Assembly: GCA_017993615.1 (NCBI GenBank)
Contig: JAGOMJ010000021.1
Coordinates: forward strand, 2,929-38,586
DNA length: 35,658 nucleotides
Source: Smithella sp.
GTDB lineage: Bacteria; Desulfobacterota; Syntrophia; Syntrophales; Smithellaceae
Reading direction: 5' to 3'
A program made the position numbers and the translations under genes. Of the stretch, positions 1 through 7,776 are shown in pieces; the stretch's first letter is position 1; every line of letters starts with the position of its first letter. The notes beneath the pieces were generated by a model that saw only the letters and a program-made list of their open reading frames with translations, made no database searches and had not been told where the DNA came from.

Positions 1-76
1 ATCCAGTCGATGGGTTAAAAACAATAGTCAATGGTCTCTAAGCAAATCTCAATATTGGCGAGTTATTCAGTTGTCA

Positions 77-162
77 GGCTGGAGCGGGCAATCCAGTTGT
101 ATAAAGACCTGGCCGCCCGCTTACGCGGGAACGGCGCCTGGATTACCGCCTGTGCGGGAATG
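77..162. repeat. REP-like palindromic repeat cluster
   Basis: This short GC-rich intergenic stretch has two small hairpins: CCCGC-ttac-GCGGG at 116-129 and CCGC-ctgt-GCGG at 146-157. The second sits in CTGGATTACCGC...GCGGGAATGA, which resembles a common dispersed intergenic palindrome family of proteobacteria (CTGGATTCCCGC...GCGGGAATGAC). CTGG...CCAG around 79-95 looks like a diverged copy in the other orientation. It lies just downstream of the nitroreductase stop, where such elements often stabilise or end transcripts. Family membership is from memory. Positions 1-76 show nothing recognisable. Confidence 0.5.
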
Positions 163-176
163 ATACATTATTTCAT

Positions 177-746
177 TTAACTGATCACCCTTAGAATTTC
201 CGGCGCGTGGCGTTCGGATACCGGCGGAATTGTCTTTGGATAACCGAGAATAATTGGCGCGACAATCCGGCAGCCGTCGGGAATGGCCAGCAGGGCCCTG
301 GACTGAGGATCCCGGATGTTGGATCCCAGATTGACCCAGCAGGTTCCCAGTCCGCGCTCGACGGCAGAAAACATAATGTAGCTTGCCGCCAGCGCGCAAT
401 CCACGTCAAGCGACTTGACGCTCTTTGAACCGATGATGAAAATCACGCAGGGGGCGTTGTAGAAGACATTGAAATTTTCATCTTTCAGCATATCGATGTA
501 CTGCGGCAGGAGGGATTTTTTATTGCCGGCGTAATCCTCCAGGAGATTTGCTTTGCTTTCATCGGAAAGCGCCTTGATGGTTTTTCTGCAATGGACGATG
601 GAAAACCGGCAGGGCTGATTGTTGCTGGCCGAAGGCGCCAACGTCGATTCCTGAAGGATTTCCTCGATAAGGTTCATGGGAACGTTCTTGTCCTGAAAAT
701 CGCGAATGGACCTTCTGTTTTTTAATAAATCCGTAAAGGTCATCAT
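177..746 (-). CDS. Nitroreductase family protein
   Basis: A 189-residue FMN-dependent nitroreductase-fold protein, a usual length for the family. The N-terminal RRSIRDFQ segment (residues 11-18) is the family's FMN-phosphate-binding signature. The APSASNNQP segment near residue 37 and the GLGTCWVN segment near 132 are also typical. Such enzymes reduce nitro compounds, quinones or flavins with NAD(P)H in the cytoplasm; the substrate cannot be read from sequence. The start at 746 has GGAGG eight bases upstream; a second ATG follows directly, but the spacing favours the first. It lies 36 bp downstream of the flippase-like gene on the same strand, so the two are probably co-transcribed. Confidence 0.9.
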   Translation of the reverse strand: MMTFTDLLKNRRSIRDFQDKNVPMNLIEEILQESTLAPSASNNQPCRFSIVHCRKTIKALSDESKANLLEDYAGNKKSLLPQYIDMLKDENFNVFYNAPCVIFIIGSKSVKSLDVDCALAASYIMFSAVERGLGTCWVNLGSNIRDPQSRALLAIPDGCRIVAPIILGYPKTIPPVSERHAPEILRVIS

Positions 747-782
747 GGTTATTACCTCCGTTGTTAAAAAACTGTCCGGTGA

Positions 783-1775
783 TCATCCAGCCGACTCGCG
801 CGGTAATGCGGAGTCGGCTGCTGGCTTCACTTTTTCTATATCATGAAAATAGCCGTATTTTAAACCTATTATTATTGCGGTAACAGCCATTAAAAGTTCA
901 ACAAGGGTTATGAGAAATCGGGAGATCACCGGGAGGATCAGGGCCGCTTCAATATTGGAAAACTGCTTCAGCATGAAAAACATGGCTCCTTCCCGCACGC
1001 CGAGTCCGCCCACGGTAAAAAAAGCCAGCAATCCAAGAATCAGCGAAACGCAGATTGTCGCCATCATGGCAATGATCTGCGAAAACGGTAATGGCATGTT
1101 TACTCCCCGGGCAAGAAAATACAGGGCGATCCCGAGCAAAACACACGCCAGCGAGTAAAGCATCTGTACATAGACAAAAATGATTTTGTCGGTTCGAATC
1201 GGTTTGATGTTCAACTTGAACAATCGGTTGATGGGCCGAATCAGATAATTGACGATGGTATGGTTCGCGATAATGAAAACAACATCCATCAGCATAAACA
1301 GCGTTAAGATCAGCAGAGTTGCCCCGAGGGACATTTCCTGAACGTAAATGAAATAGTAGTACAAGAAGAACGGCACGGCGACGAAAAGCAGACAGATAAA
1401 GCTGACGAGATTGATATAAAGCAATGCGACCTTAGAAATTCCTTTGGATGAAAGCAGGGCTATCTGAGCCGCATAGGTCCATATTTTTCCCGGGATGTAT
1501 TTGAACATGGCGGATGTGCAGTAAAGCACAAAGCTTTCAGTATAGTTTAATTTTTTCTTCAAATAGCTGTTGACAAAAAGTCGCCAGACGAGAGGTCCGA
1601 CAAGCAGGGCGCAACTGCCGAAAATTACCGCCAGGCTCATCTCCAGGGGGTTAATGCTGAACTTCCAGGCGCCGATGGCGTCGGCGTTTTTTTTGAATTG
1701 CAGGTAAAAAAAGTAAACTGCAGCGGCGATAACCGTTAAAGCGGAAATATATCGCAGCATGTTTTTTGTATTCAC
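783..1775 (-). CDS. Flippase-like / LPG synthase transmembrane-domain protein
   Basis: An integral membrane protein of about 330 residues with some eight hydrophobic segments. It resembles the lysylphosphatidylglycerol synthetase transmembrane domain (UPF0104, glycosyltransferase-2-associated flippase-like family). The segments KYIPGKIW and, near the C-terminus, FFTVGGLGVREGAMF are typical: the family has conserved P-G-K and G-G-x-G-x-R-E motifs. Members are thought to move or modify lipid-linked substrates; the substrate here is unknown. The frame stays open to 1943, but that would run into the divergent tetR promoter. I chose GTG at 1775 (GGAG eight bases upstream); ATG at 1760 is the alternative. 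It probably heads a two-gene unit with the nitroreductase. Confidence 0.8.
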   Translation of the reverse strand: MNTKNMLRYISALTVIAAAVYFFYLQFKKNADAIGAWKFSINPLEMSLAVIFGSCALLVGPLVWRLFVNSYLKKKLNYTESFVLYCTSAMFKYIPGKIWTYAAQIALLSSKGISKVALLYINLVSFICLLFVAVPFFLYYYFIYVQEMSLGATLLILTLFMLMDVVFIIANHTIVNYLIRPINRLFKLNIKPIRTDKIIFVYVQMLYSLACVLLGIALYFLARGVNMPLPFSQIIAMMATICVSLILGLLAFFTVGGLGVREGAMFFMLKQFSNIEAALILPVISRFLITLVELLMAVTAIIIGLKYGYFHDIEKVKPAADSALPRESAG

Positions 1776-1936
1776 TCCGTTGTCTCCGTCTAAGGCCGGG
1801 CAGGTGATTGAAATCCGCTTAACTGCCGGACGTTCAAGAAAATTTTTTAAGCGGTTTAACTGTATATGACAAATAGGCGCTGTTGTCAAAAAATGCCCCG
1901 AAAAACGGGACGTTGATCGTTTTTGTGAAAAAAACC

Positions 1937-1976
1937 TTGACAAAGCGGTTCAATATTCATACGCTTGTTTAAAACA
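1937..1976 (+). promoter_or_regulatory. Promoter and likely operator of the tetR efflux operon
   Basis: TTGACA at 1937-1942 is followed after 17 bases by TACGCT (1960-1965), a weak -10. A perfect inverted repeat TGTTT-A-AAACA at 1966-1976 directly follows the -10, where a TetR-type repressor would block transcription. The repressor gene starts at 1989, so autoregulation is likely but inferred. Confidence 0.5.
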
Positions 1977-1988
1977 GGTGTTTGAAAA

Positions 1989-2657
1989 ATGGTTTTAGCC
2001 TCCGGGAAAACAAATTCAAAAACACGCACCGCGATCATTGAGGCGGCAGGGAAAATCTTTGCCGAAGAAGGTTACCTCAAGGCGACCGTCCGGGATATTT
2101 GCAGCAGCGCCGGGGCCAATCTGGCGGCGGTCAATTATTATTTCGGGGACAAGAAGGGATTGTATCTGTCCGTGTTGAAGTATTATCAGGAGATGGCTTT
2201 TCAGGCGTATCCGCCCGATCTGGGTATCCGGGCCTCTCAGAAACCGGAGGAAAAGCTTAAAATTTATATCCGGATGTTTCTGAAACGGATTATGGATGAC
2301 GGACGTCCCGTCTGGTTCGGCAGGCTCCTGGCGCGGGAATTCAGCGAACCGACCTGCGCGCTGGATGTTCTGGTCAACGAGACCATCCGTCCTTCTTTCC
2401 AACTCCTTACGGAAATCGTCGCCGACGTGCTGGGCAAAACGCCCCGGGAAAAAATGGTGCGGCTGTGTTCAATGAGTATTGTCGGTCAATGTCTTTATTT
2501 CCGCCATTCGCAGCCGATCATGACCAGAATTTATCCGGAAGCAACCTTCGGGGCGGAACAGATCGATGAAATAACCGAACACATCGCCTCCTTTTCCATA
2601 GGAGGCCTGAGGAAAGCGCAACAATCAGCCAGGGTGAAAAAATGCAAAAAAAGATAA
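1989..2657 (+). CDS. TetR family regulator, CecR (YbiH)-like
   Basis: A 222-residue repressor. Residues about 10-57 form a TetR DNA-binding domain (TRTAIIEAAGKIFAEEGY, then the helix-turn-helix ending in NLAAVNYYFGDKKGLY). The rest resembles the DUF1956 ligand-binding domain of E. coli CecR/YbiH, including LLAREFSEP and a QCLYFRHSQP-like segment. CecR-type genes commonly precede efflux-pump genes, and this one leads a tolC-macA-macB set. Its 3' end overlaps the next gene by 16 bp, which supports co-transcription. It probably represses its own operon until a toxic ligand binds; the ligand is unknown. Confidence 0.9.
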   Translation: MVLASGKTNSKTRTAIIEAAGKIFAEEGYLKATVRDICSSAGANLAAVNYYFGDKKGLYLSVLKYYQEMAFQAYPPDLGIRASQKPEEKLKIYIRMFLKRIMDDGRPVWFGRLLAREFSEPTCALDVLVNETIRPSFQLLTEIVADVLGKTPREKMVRLCSMSIVGQCLYFRHSQPIMTRIYPEATFGAEQIDEITEHIASFSIGGLRKAQQSARVKKCKKR

Positions 2658-3916
2658 TGCTCCTTTTTTTAATCGTCTTGATTCCGTTTGCCGCCGCTTC
2701 GGAGCCGGCAGGCGGAACGGCCTCGTATGATCTTGATCAGTGCATTGCCGTTGCTCTGGACAAGCATCCCAGCCTCAAGGCGTCCGCCGGCGACATCCGG
2801 GCCAGGGAAAGCCGGGTCGGGCAGGCCAGGTCCAAATACTATCCGTGGCTGGATGTGTCCGCCGGCTATCAGAAGATCGGTCCGACCACGCCGCCCGGCG
2901 ATTCCATTGATTCGTACGATCAGTATTCGACGGGGTTCAATCTGGGCGTGACCCTTTTCGATTTCGGCAAGACGTCAGCAAATGTCGCCATTCAGGATTT
3001 AAACGTAAACGCGTCGCGCGCCGATTATGACGATGTCAAAGCGCAAATCATTCTGAATGTGAAAAAAGCTTATTACACGCTTTTGCAGAACCAGCGCAAT
3101 CGGGATGTGGCCGTCGATACGATGCAGCAGTTCCAGCAGCATCTGGATCAGGCAAACGCTTTTTTCCGCGTTGGCACCAAACCGAAATTCGATGTGACCA
3201 AAGCGGAAGTCGATTTAGGCAATGCGCGGCTGAATGTTTTGAAGGCGGAAAATGCCGTTCGTGCTGCACGGATCACGTTGAAGGACGTCATGGGCATTCC
3301 GGAAAACGCCGATTTTACAATTGTCGATAACCTGTCTTTTCAGAAACAGGCATGGATCCTGGACGATATTTTGAACAAGGCGTATGCCGTCCGTCCTGAT
3401 CTTCTTTCGATTATAGCCAGACGCGAGGCAGCCGAGCGGTCGATCGATCTGGCGAGAAAAGATTATCTTCCGACCCTGTCGGGGAGCGCCGGATACGGCT
3501 TTTCCGGCCGTGATTTTCCGCTGGGCCGCGGCTGGAACGCGGGCGCGTCTCTCAGTTTTCCGCTTTTTTCGGGGTTTTCGACCAACTATCAGATTGACGA
3601 AGCCGAAGCCAATCTGGCAATACTGACAGCCAACGAAGAGACCGTCCGCCAGGCCATTCACTTGGATGTTCAGCAGGCCTATCTGAATGTTCAGGATACC
3701 GCTGAACAAATTGCCATGGCTGAAATGACGGTCGTTCAGGCTCAGGAAAATTACGATCTGGCGTCGGGGCGTTATCGGAGCGGCGTCGGCAGTCCCATTG
3801 AAGTTGCCGACGCGACGATTATGCTCAATAACGCGAGAGCCGGTTTAAATACGGCGCTTTGTAATTACAGGATCGCACAGGCCGTTCTGGAAAAATCCAT
3901 AGGAGCAAAACCATGA
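2642..3916 (+). CDS. TolC-like outer membrane efflux protein
   Basis: A 424-residue outer-membrane channel of the OEP/TolC family. A signal peptide covers about the first 19 residues (MQKKIMLLFLIVLIPFAAAS). Two OEP repeats follow. Each has long helices rich in Ala, Gln, Asn and Asp and a strand segment (STGFNLGVTLFDFGKT in the first, NAGASLSFPLFSGFST in the second), the expected duplicated hairpin-plus-barrel layout. It would give the MacAB-like pump an exit through the outer membrane. The start lies inside the end of tetR with AGGGTG upstream. The stop overlaps the adaptor gene by ATGA. Confidence 0.92.
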   Translation: MQKKIMLLFLIVLIPFAAASEPAGGTASYDLDQCIAVALDKHPSLKASAGDIRARESRVGQARSKYYPWLDVSAGYQKIGPTTPPGDSIDSYDQYSTGFNLGVTLFDFGKTSANVAIQDLNVNASRADYDDVKAQIILNVKKAYYTLLQNQRNRDVAVDTMQQFQQHLDQANAFFRVGTKPKFDVTKAEVDLGNARLNVLKAENAVRAARITLKDVMGIPENADFTIVDNLSFQKQAWILDDILNKAYAVRPDLLSIIARREAAERSIDLARKDYLPTLSGSAGYGFSGRDFPLGRGWNAGASLSFPLFSGFSTNYQIDEAEANLAILTANEETVRQAIHLDVQQAYLNVQDTAEQIAMAEMTVVQAQENYDLASGRYRSGVGSPIEVADATIMLNNARAGLNTALCNYRIAQAVLEKSIGAKP

Positions 3917-5097
3917 AGAAGAAAATCATTGTCATCTCCGTATTGCTGATTGCCGCCTTTGCGGCCGGGATATTATTTTATGTCAACAGAGACGGGAAAA
4001 AAGCCGTCTATAAAACGGAAAAAATTTCGCGCGGTGAAGTCAAATCCGTTGTGACCGCTACCGGCACCGTGAATGCCGTCACGACTGTTTCTGTCGGCAC
4101 GCAGGTATCGGGAACCATCAGAACTCTTTTTGCGGATTTCAATTCGCCGGTGAAAAAGGGGCAACTTCTCGCACAGATTGATCCGGCCACGTTCCGGGCG
4201 CAGGTGGATCAGGCCAGAGCAAACCTGCTTTCGGCCCAGGCCAATCTGGAGAAAGCGGGGGTTGCCGTCGTTGACGCCCGGCGAACCTACGAACGAAACA
4301 AGGAACTTTTTTCCCAGAACTTTATCGCACGCAGCGATCTCGATACGGCGGAAACGGCTTTGCATGCCGCACAAGCCCAGCAGAAAGTCAGCGAGGCGCA
4401 AGTTGCGCAGGCGCGGGCCTCTCTGAGAATGGCGGAAACCAATTTACAGTACACCAATATTATTTCTCCGGTGAACGGCACGGTGATTTCCCGCAGCGTA
4501 GATGTCGGCCAGACGGTGGCCGCCAGTTTCCAGACGCCCACGCTTTTCAGCATTGCCCAGGATCTCACGCAAATGCAGATTAACGCCAGTGTGGATGAAG
4601 CGGATATCGGTCAGATCCGGGCGGGACAGGACGTCTCGTTTACGGTGGATGCCTATCCGGACACGGACTTTTCCGGCAAGGTTTCCGAGGTGCGCAATGC
4701 GCCGACCACCGTCTCCAACGTGGTGACGTACGACGTCATTATCAAGGTGGATAATCCCGAGTTAAAATTAAAGCCGGGGATGACGGCCAATGTTTCCATC
4801 ACCATAGAAACGCGTCCGGATGTCCTGCGGGTTCCGAATGCGGCTCTTCGTTTTAAACCCGCGGAGGTCGGGGAAAAAGGCGTATCAGCGAAAGAGCTGC
4901 AGGACATCAAAGGGACGAAAGTCTGGGTTCTGGAAAACAATCAGCCCAAACCCGTCGGCGTTACGCTCGGATTGAGCGACGGGAATTTTTCTGAAATTGT
5001 GAAAGGCGACCTGCGCACGGGCCAGGAGATTGTCACGGACAGCCTGAATAAAAAAGGCAGCAGCACCACACAGCGCCCGCCTCCGAGGTTTATGTGA
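3913..5097 (+). CDS. MacA-like periplasmic adaptor (HlyD/RND-MFP family)
   Basis: A 394-residue membrane-fusion protein. An N-terminal membrane anchor (about 4-24) is followed by a lipoyl half-motif (GTVNAVTTVSVGTQVSGTI), a long alpha-helical hairpin rich in Ala/Gln (about 95-175), the second lipoyl half (INYTNIISPVNGTV-like, about 178-192) and a beta-barrel domain with LKPGMTANVSI. This is the standard MacA order. It bridges the MacB-like permease and TolC-like channel. It overlaps both neighbours by 1-4 bp, so translation is probably coupled. The substrate could be a macrolide, a peptide or a lipid and cannot be told from sequence. Confidence 0.92.
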   Translation: MKKKIIVISVLLIAAFAAGILFYVNRDGKKAVYKTEKISRGEVKSVVTATGTVNAVTTVSVGTQVSGTIRTLFADFNSPVKKGQLLAQIDPATFRAQVDQARANLLSAQANLEKAGVAVVDARRTYERNKELFSQNFIARSDLDTAETALHAAQAQQKVSEAQVAQARASLRMAETNLQYTNIISPVNGTVISRSVDVGQTVAASFQTPTLFSIAQDLTQMQINASVDEADIGQIRAGQDVSFTVDAYPDTDFSGKVSEVRNAPTTVSNVVTYDVIIKVDNPELKLKPGMTANVSITIETRPDVLRVPNAALRFKPAEVGEKGVSAKELQDIKGTKVWVLENNQPKPVGVTLGLSDGNFSEIVKGDLRTGQEIVTDSLNKKGSSTTQRPPPRFM

Positions 5098-5789
5098 TGA
5101 CTCTGATCGAAACAAGGCAGCTTGTCAAAACGTATGATGTGGGCGATGAAGGCGTTCACGCGCTGGAAAACGTCTCCGTCAAAATCGACAAAAGTGAATT
5201 TGTCGCCATCATGGGGCCGTCCGGTTCGGGCAAATCCACCTTTATGAATATCATCGGGTGTCTGGATCAGCCGACTGCGGGGGATTATTTTCTGGACGGA
5301 CAAACGATAAGCGGTCTGTCACGGGACGATCTGGCCGCGATCCGCAATCAGAAAATCGGTTTTGTCTTTCAGGGATTTAATTTGCTGTCCAGAACGTCGG
5401 CGCTGGAAAACGTCGAGTTGCCTTTGCTTTATAATCACGTCCCGGCAAGGCAACGCAAAGAGGAATCCTTAAAAGCGTTAAAAATGCTGGGTCTGGAGGA
5501 ACGGGCGTATCACCATCCCAATCAACTGTCAGGAGGACAGCAACAGCGCGTTGCCATTGCCCGCGCGCTTGTGAATCAGGCGCCTATATTAATGGCCGAT
5601 GAACCGACGGGCAATCTGGATACGAAAACCAGCATTGAAATCATGGAACTTCTGGTTCAGTTGAACCGGGATTCAGGCACAACCATTATTCTGGTTACAC
5701 ATGAGCCGGATATCGCCGACTTCAGTAAACGCATCATCCGGTTTGTTGACGGACATGTGGTCAGCGATGAGGAGGTGCAAAAATCATGA
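5097..5789 (+). CDS. MacB-like ABC transporter ATP-binding protein
   Basis: An ABC ATPase of about 230 residues in the LolD/MacB class. It shows Walker A GPSGSGKST near residue 40, Q-loop VFQGFNLL, signature LSGGQQQRVAIARAL, Walker B PILMADEPTGNLD and the switch histidine in LVTHEPD. In E. coli MacB this domain is fused to the permease; here the two are separate genes overlapping by ATGA. GTG at 5094 could also start it; ATG at 5097 gives a TGATG overlap with the adaptor stop and a GAGG eight bases upstream. It powers the tripartite pump from the cytoplasm. Confidence 0.93.
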   Translation: MTLIETRQLVKTYDVGDEGVHALENVSVKIDKSEFVAIMGPSGSGKSTFMNIIGCLDQPTAGDYFLDGQTISGLSRDDLAAIRNQKIGFVFQGFNLLSRTSALENVELPLLYNHVPARQRKEESLKALKMLGLEERAYHHPNQLSGGQQQRVAIARALVNQAPILMADEPTGNLDTKTSIEIMELLVQLNRDSGTTIILVTHEPDIADFSKRIIRFVDGHVVSDEEVQKS

Positions 5790-7015
5790 TCAGTATTTTT
5801 TCTACACTCCGCATTGCTTTAAGGGCGTTGTGGGTCAACAAAATGCGGTCGGCGCTCACCATGCTGGGCATCATCATCGGCGTCAGCGCTGTGATTATCA
5901 TGCTGGCGGTGGGCACGGGGGTCAGCCGGAAAATATCCTCTCAAATCTCCAGTATCGGCAGCAATCTGATCATCATCATGCCGGGCAGCACCACGCAGGG
6001 AGGCGTCAGAATGGGTGGCGGAAGTCAATCCACATTAACCACCGGCGATGCGGAGGCCATATTGCGGGAATGTTCAGCGGTTGCCGCCGTGGCTCCCATG
6101 CAGTTCGGCACCGCCCAGGTGGTTTTCGGGAATCAGAACTGGTCTACCGGCATTCAGGGAACGACGCCGGGGATTCTGGAAGTCAAGGACTGCGGTTTGT
6201 CGGCGGGAAGAAACATGTCCGATCAGGATATCCGCAGCGCCACAAAAGTATGCCTTCTGGGACAGACGGTTGTGGATAATCTTTTCGGCAGTATGGATCC
6301 GCTCGGTCAGGTCATCCGCATCAGGAAAATTCCCTTTACGGTCATCGGGGTGCTCGAATCCAAAGGACAGTCTCTGGGCGGTCAGGATCAGGATGATACA
6401 ATCATTGTTCCGCTAAGCACCGCACAGAAAAAACTCTTCGGGAGAACCATTCCGGGAATGGTGCGGTCGATCATGGTCAAGGCAAGAAGCAGCGAAGAAC
6501 TATCCGTGGCGGAAAGGCAGATCACGGATCTGCTGCGTCAGCGGCATCGCATCGGGCCGAACCGGGAAGATGATTTTACGGTCATGAATTTGACGCAGGT
6601 ACTGGAAATGGCGGAGCAGACAGCCAACACCTTTGCCCTGCTGTTGGGTGCGATCGCCTCTGTCTCGCTTGTGGTCGGCGGCATCGGCATCATGAACATC
6701 ATGCTGGTTTCGGTCACGGAAAGAACGCGGGAAATCGGCATTCGCATGGCTGTAGGCGCCAAGACCTGGGATATCCGCATTCAGTTTATTGTGGAGGCGC
6801 TGACCCTTTCCATGATCGGCGGTATTACGGGCATCATCATCGGCGGCACCGCTTCCTTCATCCTGTCCAATGTTTTTGAAATCCCGTCTGTCGTATCGCT
6901 TCCATCGGTTCTGCTGGCATTTTGTTTTTCCGGTCTGGTGGGCATATTCTTCGGTTTCTACCCGGCTTACAAAGCCTCTTTGCTCAATCCGATCGATGCT
7001 TTGAGATTTGAATAA
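5786..7015 (+). CDS. MacB-like ABC transporter permease
   Basis: A 409-residue inner-membrane permease of the FtsX/MacB type. The N-terminal segment LRALWVNKMRSALTMLGIIIGVSAVIIMLAVG is the first transmembrane helix with its usual preceding amphipathic stretch. A large periplasmic MacB_PCD domain follows (about 50-240), and three C-terminal helices cover about 280-400, including GGIGIMNIMLVSVTERTREIGIRMAVGA and the final FGFYPAYKASLLNPIDALRFE. The length matches stand-alone permeases of split MacAB systems. It is the last gene of the operon, with a terminator-like hairpin following. Confidence 0.93.
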   Translation: MISIFSTLRIALRALWVNKMRSALTMLGIIIGVSAVIIMLAVGTGVSRKISSQISSIGSNLIIIMPGSTTQGGVRMGGGSQSTLTTGDAEAILRECSAVAAVAPMQFGTAQVVFGNQNWSTGIQGTTPGILEVKDCGLSAGRNMSDQDIRSATKVCLLGQTVVDNLFGSMDPLGQVIRIRKIPFTVIGVLESKGQSLGGQDQDDTIIVPLSTAQKKLFGRTIPGMVRSIMVKARSSEELSVAERQITDLLRQRHRIGPNREDDFTVMNLTQVLEMAEQTANTFALLLGAIASVSLVVGGIGIMNIMLVSVTERTREIGIRMAVGAKTWDIRIQFIVEALTLSMIGGITGIIIGGTASFILSNVFEIPSVVSLPSVLLAFCFSGLVGIFFGFYPAYKASLLNPIDALRFE

Positions 7016-7037
7016 GCAGCATATCGGGAGGCCGAGG

Positions 7038-7095
7038 TTTTCATCCAGATGTATAAAAACGGACAGGTCCGTTCCTGATGAAAATTCTTATTTTT
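7038..7095 (+). terminator. Terminator-like hairpin after the efflux operon
   Basis: An outer stem TTTTCATC (7038-7045) pairs with GATGAAAA (7077-7084). It encloses an inner palindrome AACGGAC-AG-GTCCGTT (7058-7073). A T-rich run TTCTTATTTTT follows at 7085-7095. The structure is bulged, so strength is uncertain, but it separates the permease stop from the next promoter. Confidence 0.5.
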
Positions 7096-7100
7096 GACTC

Positions 7101-7129
7101 TTGACAAAGCTCCCTGCCGCGTATAGCGT
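7101..7129 (+). promoter_or_regulatory. Putative sigma-70 promoter of the lipoprotein gene
   Basis: A perfect TTGACA at 7101-7106 lies 90 bases upstream of the lipoprotein start. Candidate -10 elements are TATAGC (7122-7127, 15-base spacer) and TAGCGT (7124-7129, 17-base spacer); neither is strong. Confidence 0.4.
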
Positions 7130-7195
7130 TCCATCGATACAAAAACTTGGAACATGAAGCCAGGTTCTAAATTCTTGAAAGGAGGTTCCCAGTTG

Positions 7196-7699
7196 ATGCG
7201 AAAAATATTTGCTATTTTCATTTCTCTGTTCTTTATCGCTTCTTTAACTTTAGCCGTGACGGGTTGCAGTAAAATTGAAGAAGACTCTGCGAACTTGCAG
7301 AAAGCCGCTGCTGAATTGAAAGCGCAGGCGGAGGCGAAAAAGGCTGAAGCCGAAATGAAAGCACAAGCTGATGCGCAGCAGGCGGAGGCGGATTTAAAAG
7401 CCCAGGCCGAGGCGATGAAAGCCGAAGCGGAATTAAAAGCCAAAGAGATGGCGAAAAAGGCTACAGTGAAAGTAAAGCAGGTTAAAAAAGACGTCGAAAA
7501 AGTGGCCAACAAGGTGGCCAACAAAGTTGCCACGGATGTCAAAAGCGCCGGCCAAGAAGTGAAGGAAGCTGCAAAAGAGACGGTGGTTGACGTCAAGAGC
7601 GCCGGTACGGAAGCGAAGGAAGCCGTAAAAGAGAAAGCGGTTGAAGTCAAATCCGCCGTAAACGATGCGGCAACCGATGTCAAAAATGCCGGCCAGTAA
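7196..7699 (+). CDS. Repeat-rich helical lipoprotein (LEA/TolA-like)
   Basis: A predicted lipoprotein of about 167 residues. It has a signal peptide (MRKIFAIFISLFFIASLTLA) and a lipobox ending VTGC at residues 19-22. The mature part is Ala/Lys/Glu/Gln helix: three 13-residue units beginning ELKAQAEA, EMKAQADA and DLKAQAEA, then two 18-residue units beginning DVKSAGQE and DVKSAGTE, and a degenerate end. Such LEA-like or TolA-like helices can be spacers, envelope tethers or stress protectants; no specific function is recognisable. The frame extends 14 codons further upstream, but a near-perfect ribosome site AAAGGAGGT ten bases before 7196 decides the start (TTG at 7193 is possible). Confidence 0.82.
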   Translation: MRKIFAIFISLFFIASLTLAVTGCSKIEEDSANLQKAAAELKAQAEAKKAEAEMKAQADAQQAEADLKAQAEAMKAEAELKAKEMAKKATVKVKQVKKDVEKVANKVANKVATDVKSAGQEVKEAAKETVVDVKSAGTEAKEAVKEKAVEVKSAVNDAATDVKNAGQ

Positions 7700-7728
7700 G
7701 CGCCCTAAGCGAGATGATCAAACAGACG

Positions 7729-7763
7729 AATCGGACATTTTTAAAGAAAATGTCCGATTTTTT
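7729..7763 (+). terminator. Strong rho-independent terminator
   Basis: The stem AATCGGACATTTT (7729-7741) pairs perfectly with AAAATGTCCGATT (7747-7759) around a five-base loop and runs into T's to 7763. It ends the lipoprotein transcript. The converging CoA-transferase gene stops at 7777, so the stem may serve both strands. Confidence 0.88.
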
Positions 7764-7776
7764 TGCGTCCGCAGGT

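Noticed and set aside
1776-1943. N-terminal extension of the flippase-like protein to 1943
   Set aside because: It would cover the tetR promoter region and is not hydrophobic or family-like; a better ribosome site lies before 1775.
6967-7683. 238-codon minus-strand frame rich in Ser, Thr, Phe and Ala
   Set aside because: It is the complement of the repeated Ala/Lys/Glu lipoprotein codons; the plus-strand gene has a promoter, ribosome site, lipobox and terminator.
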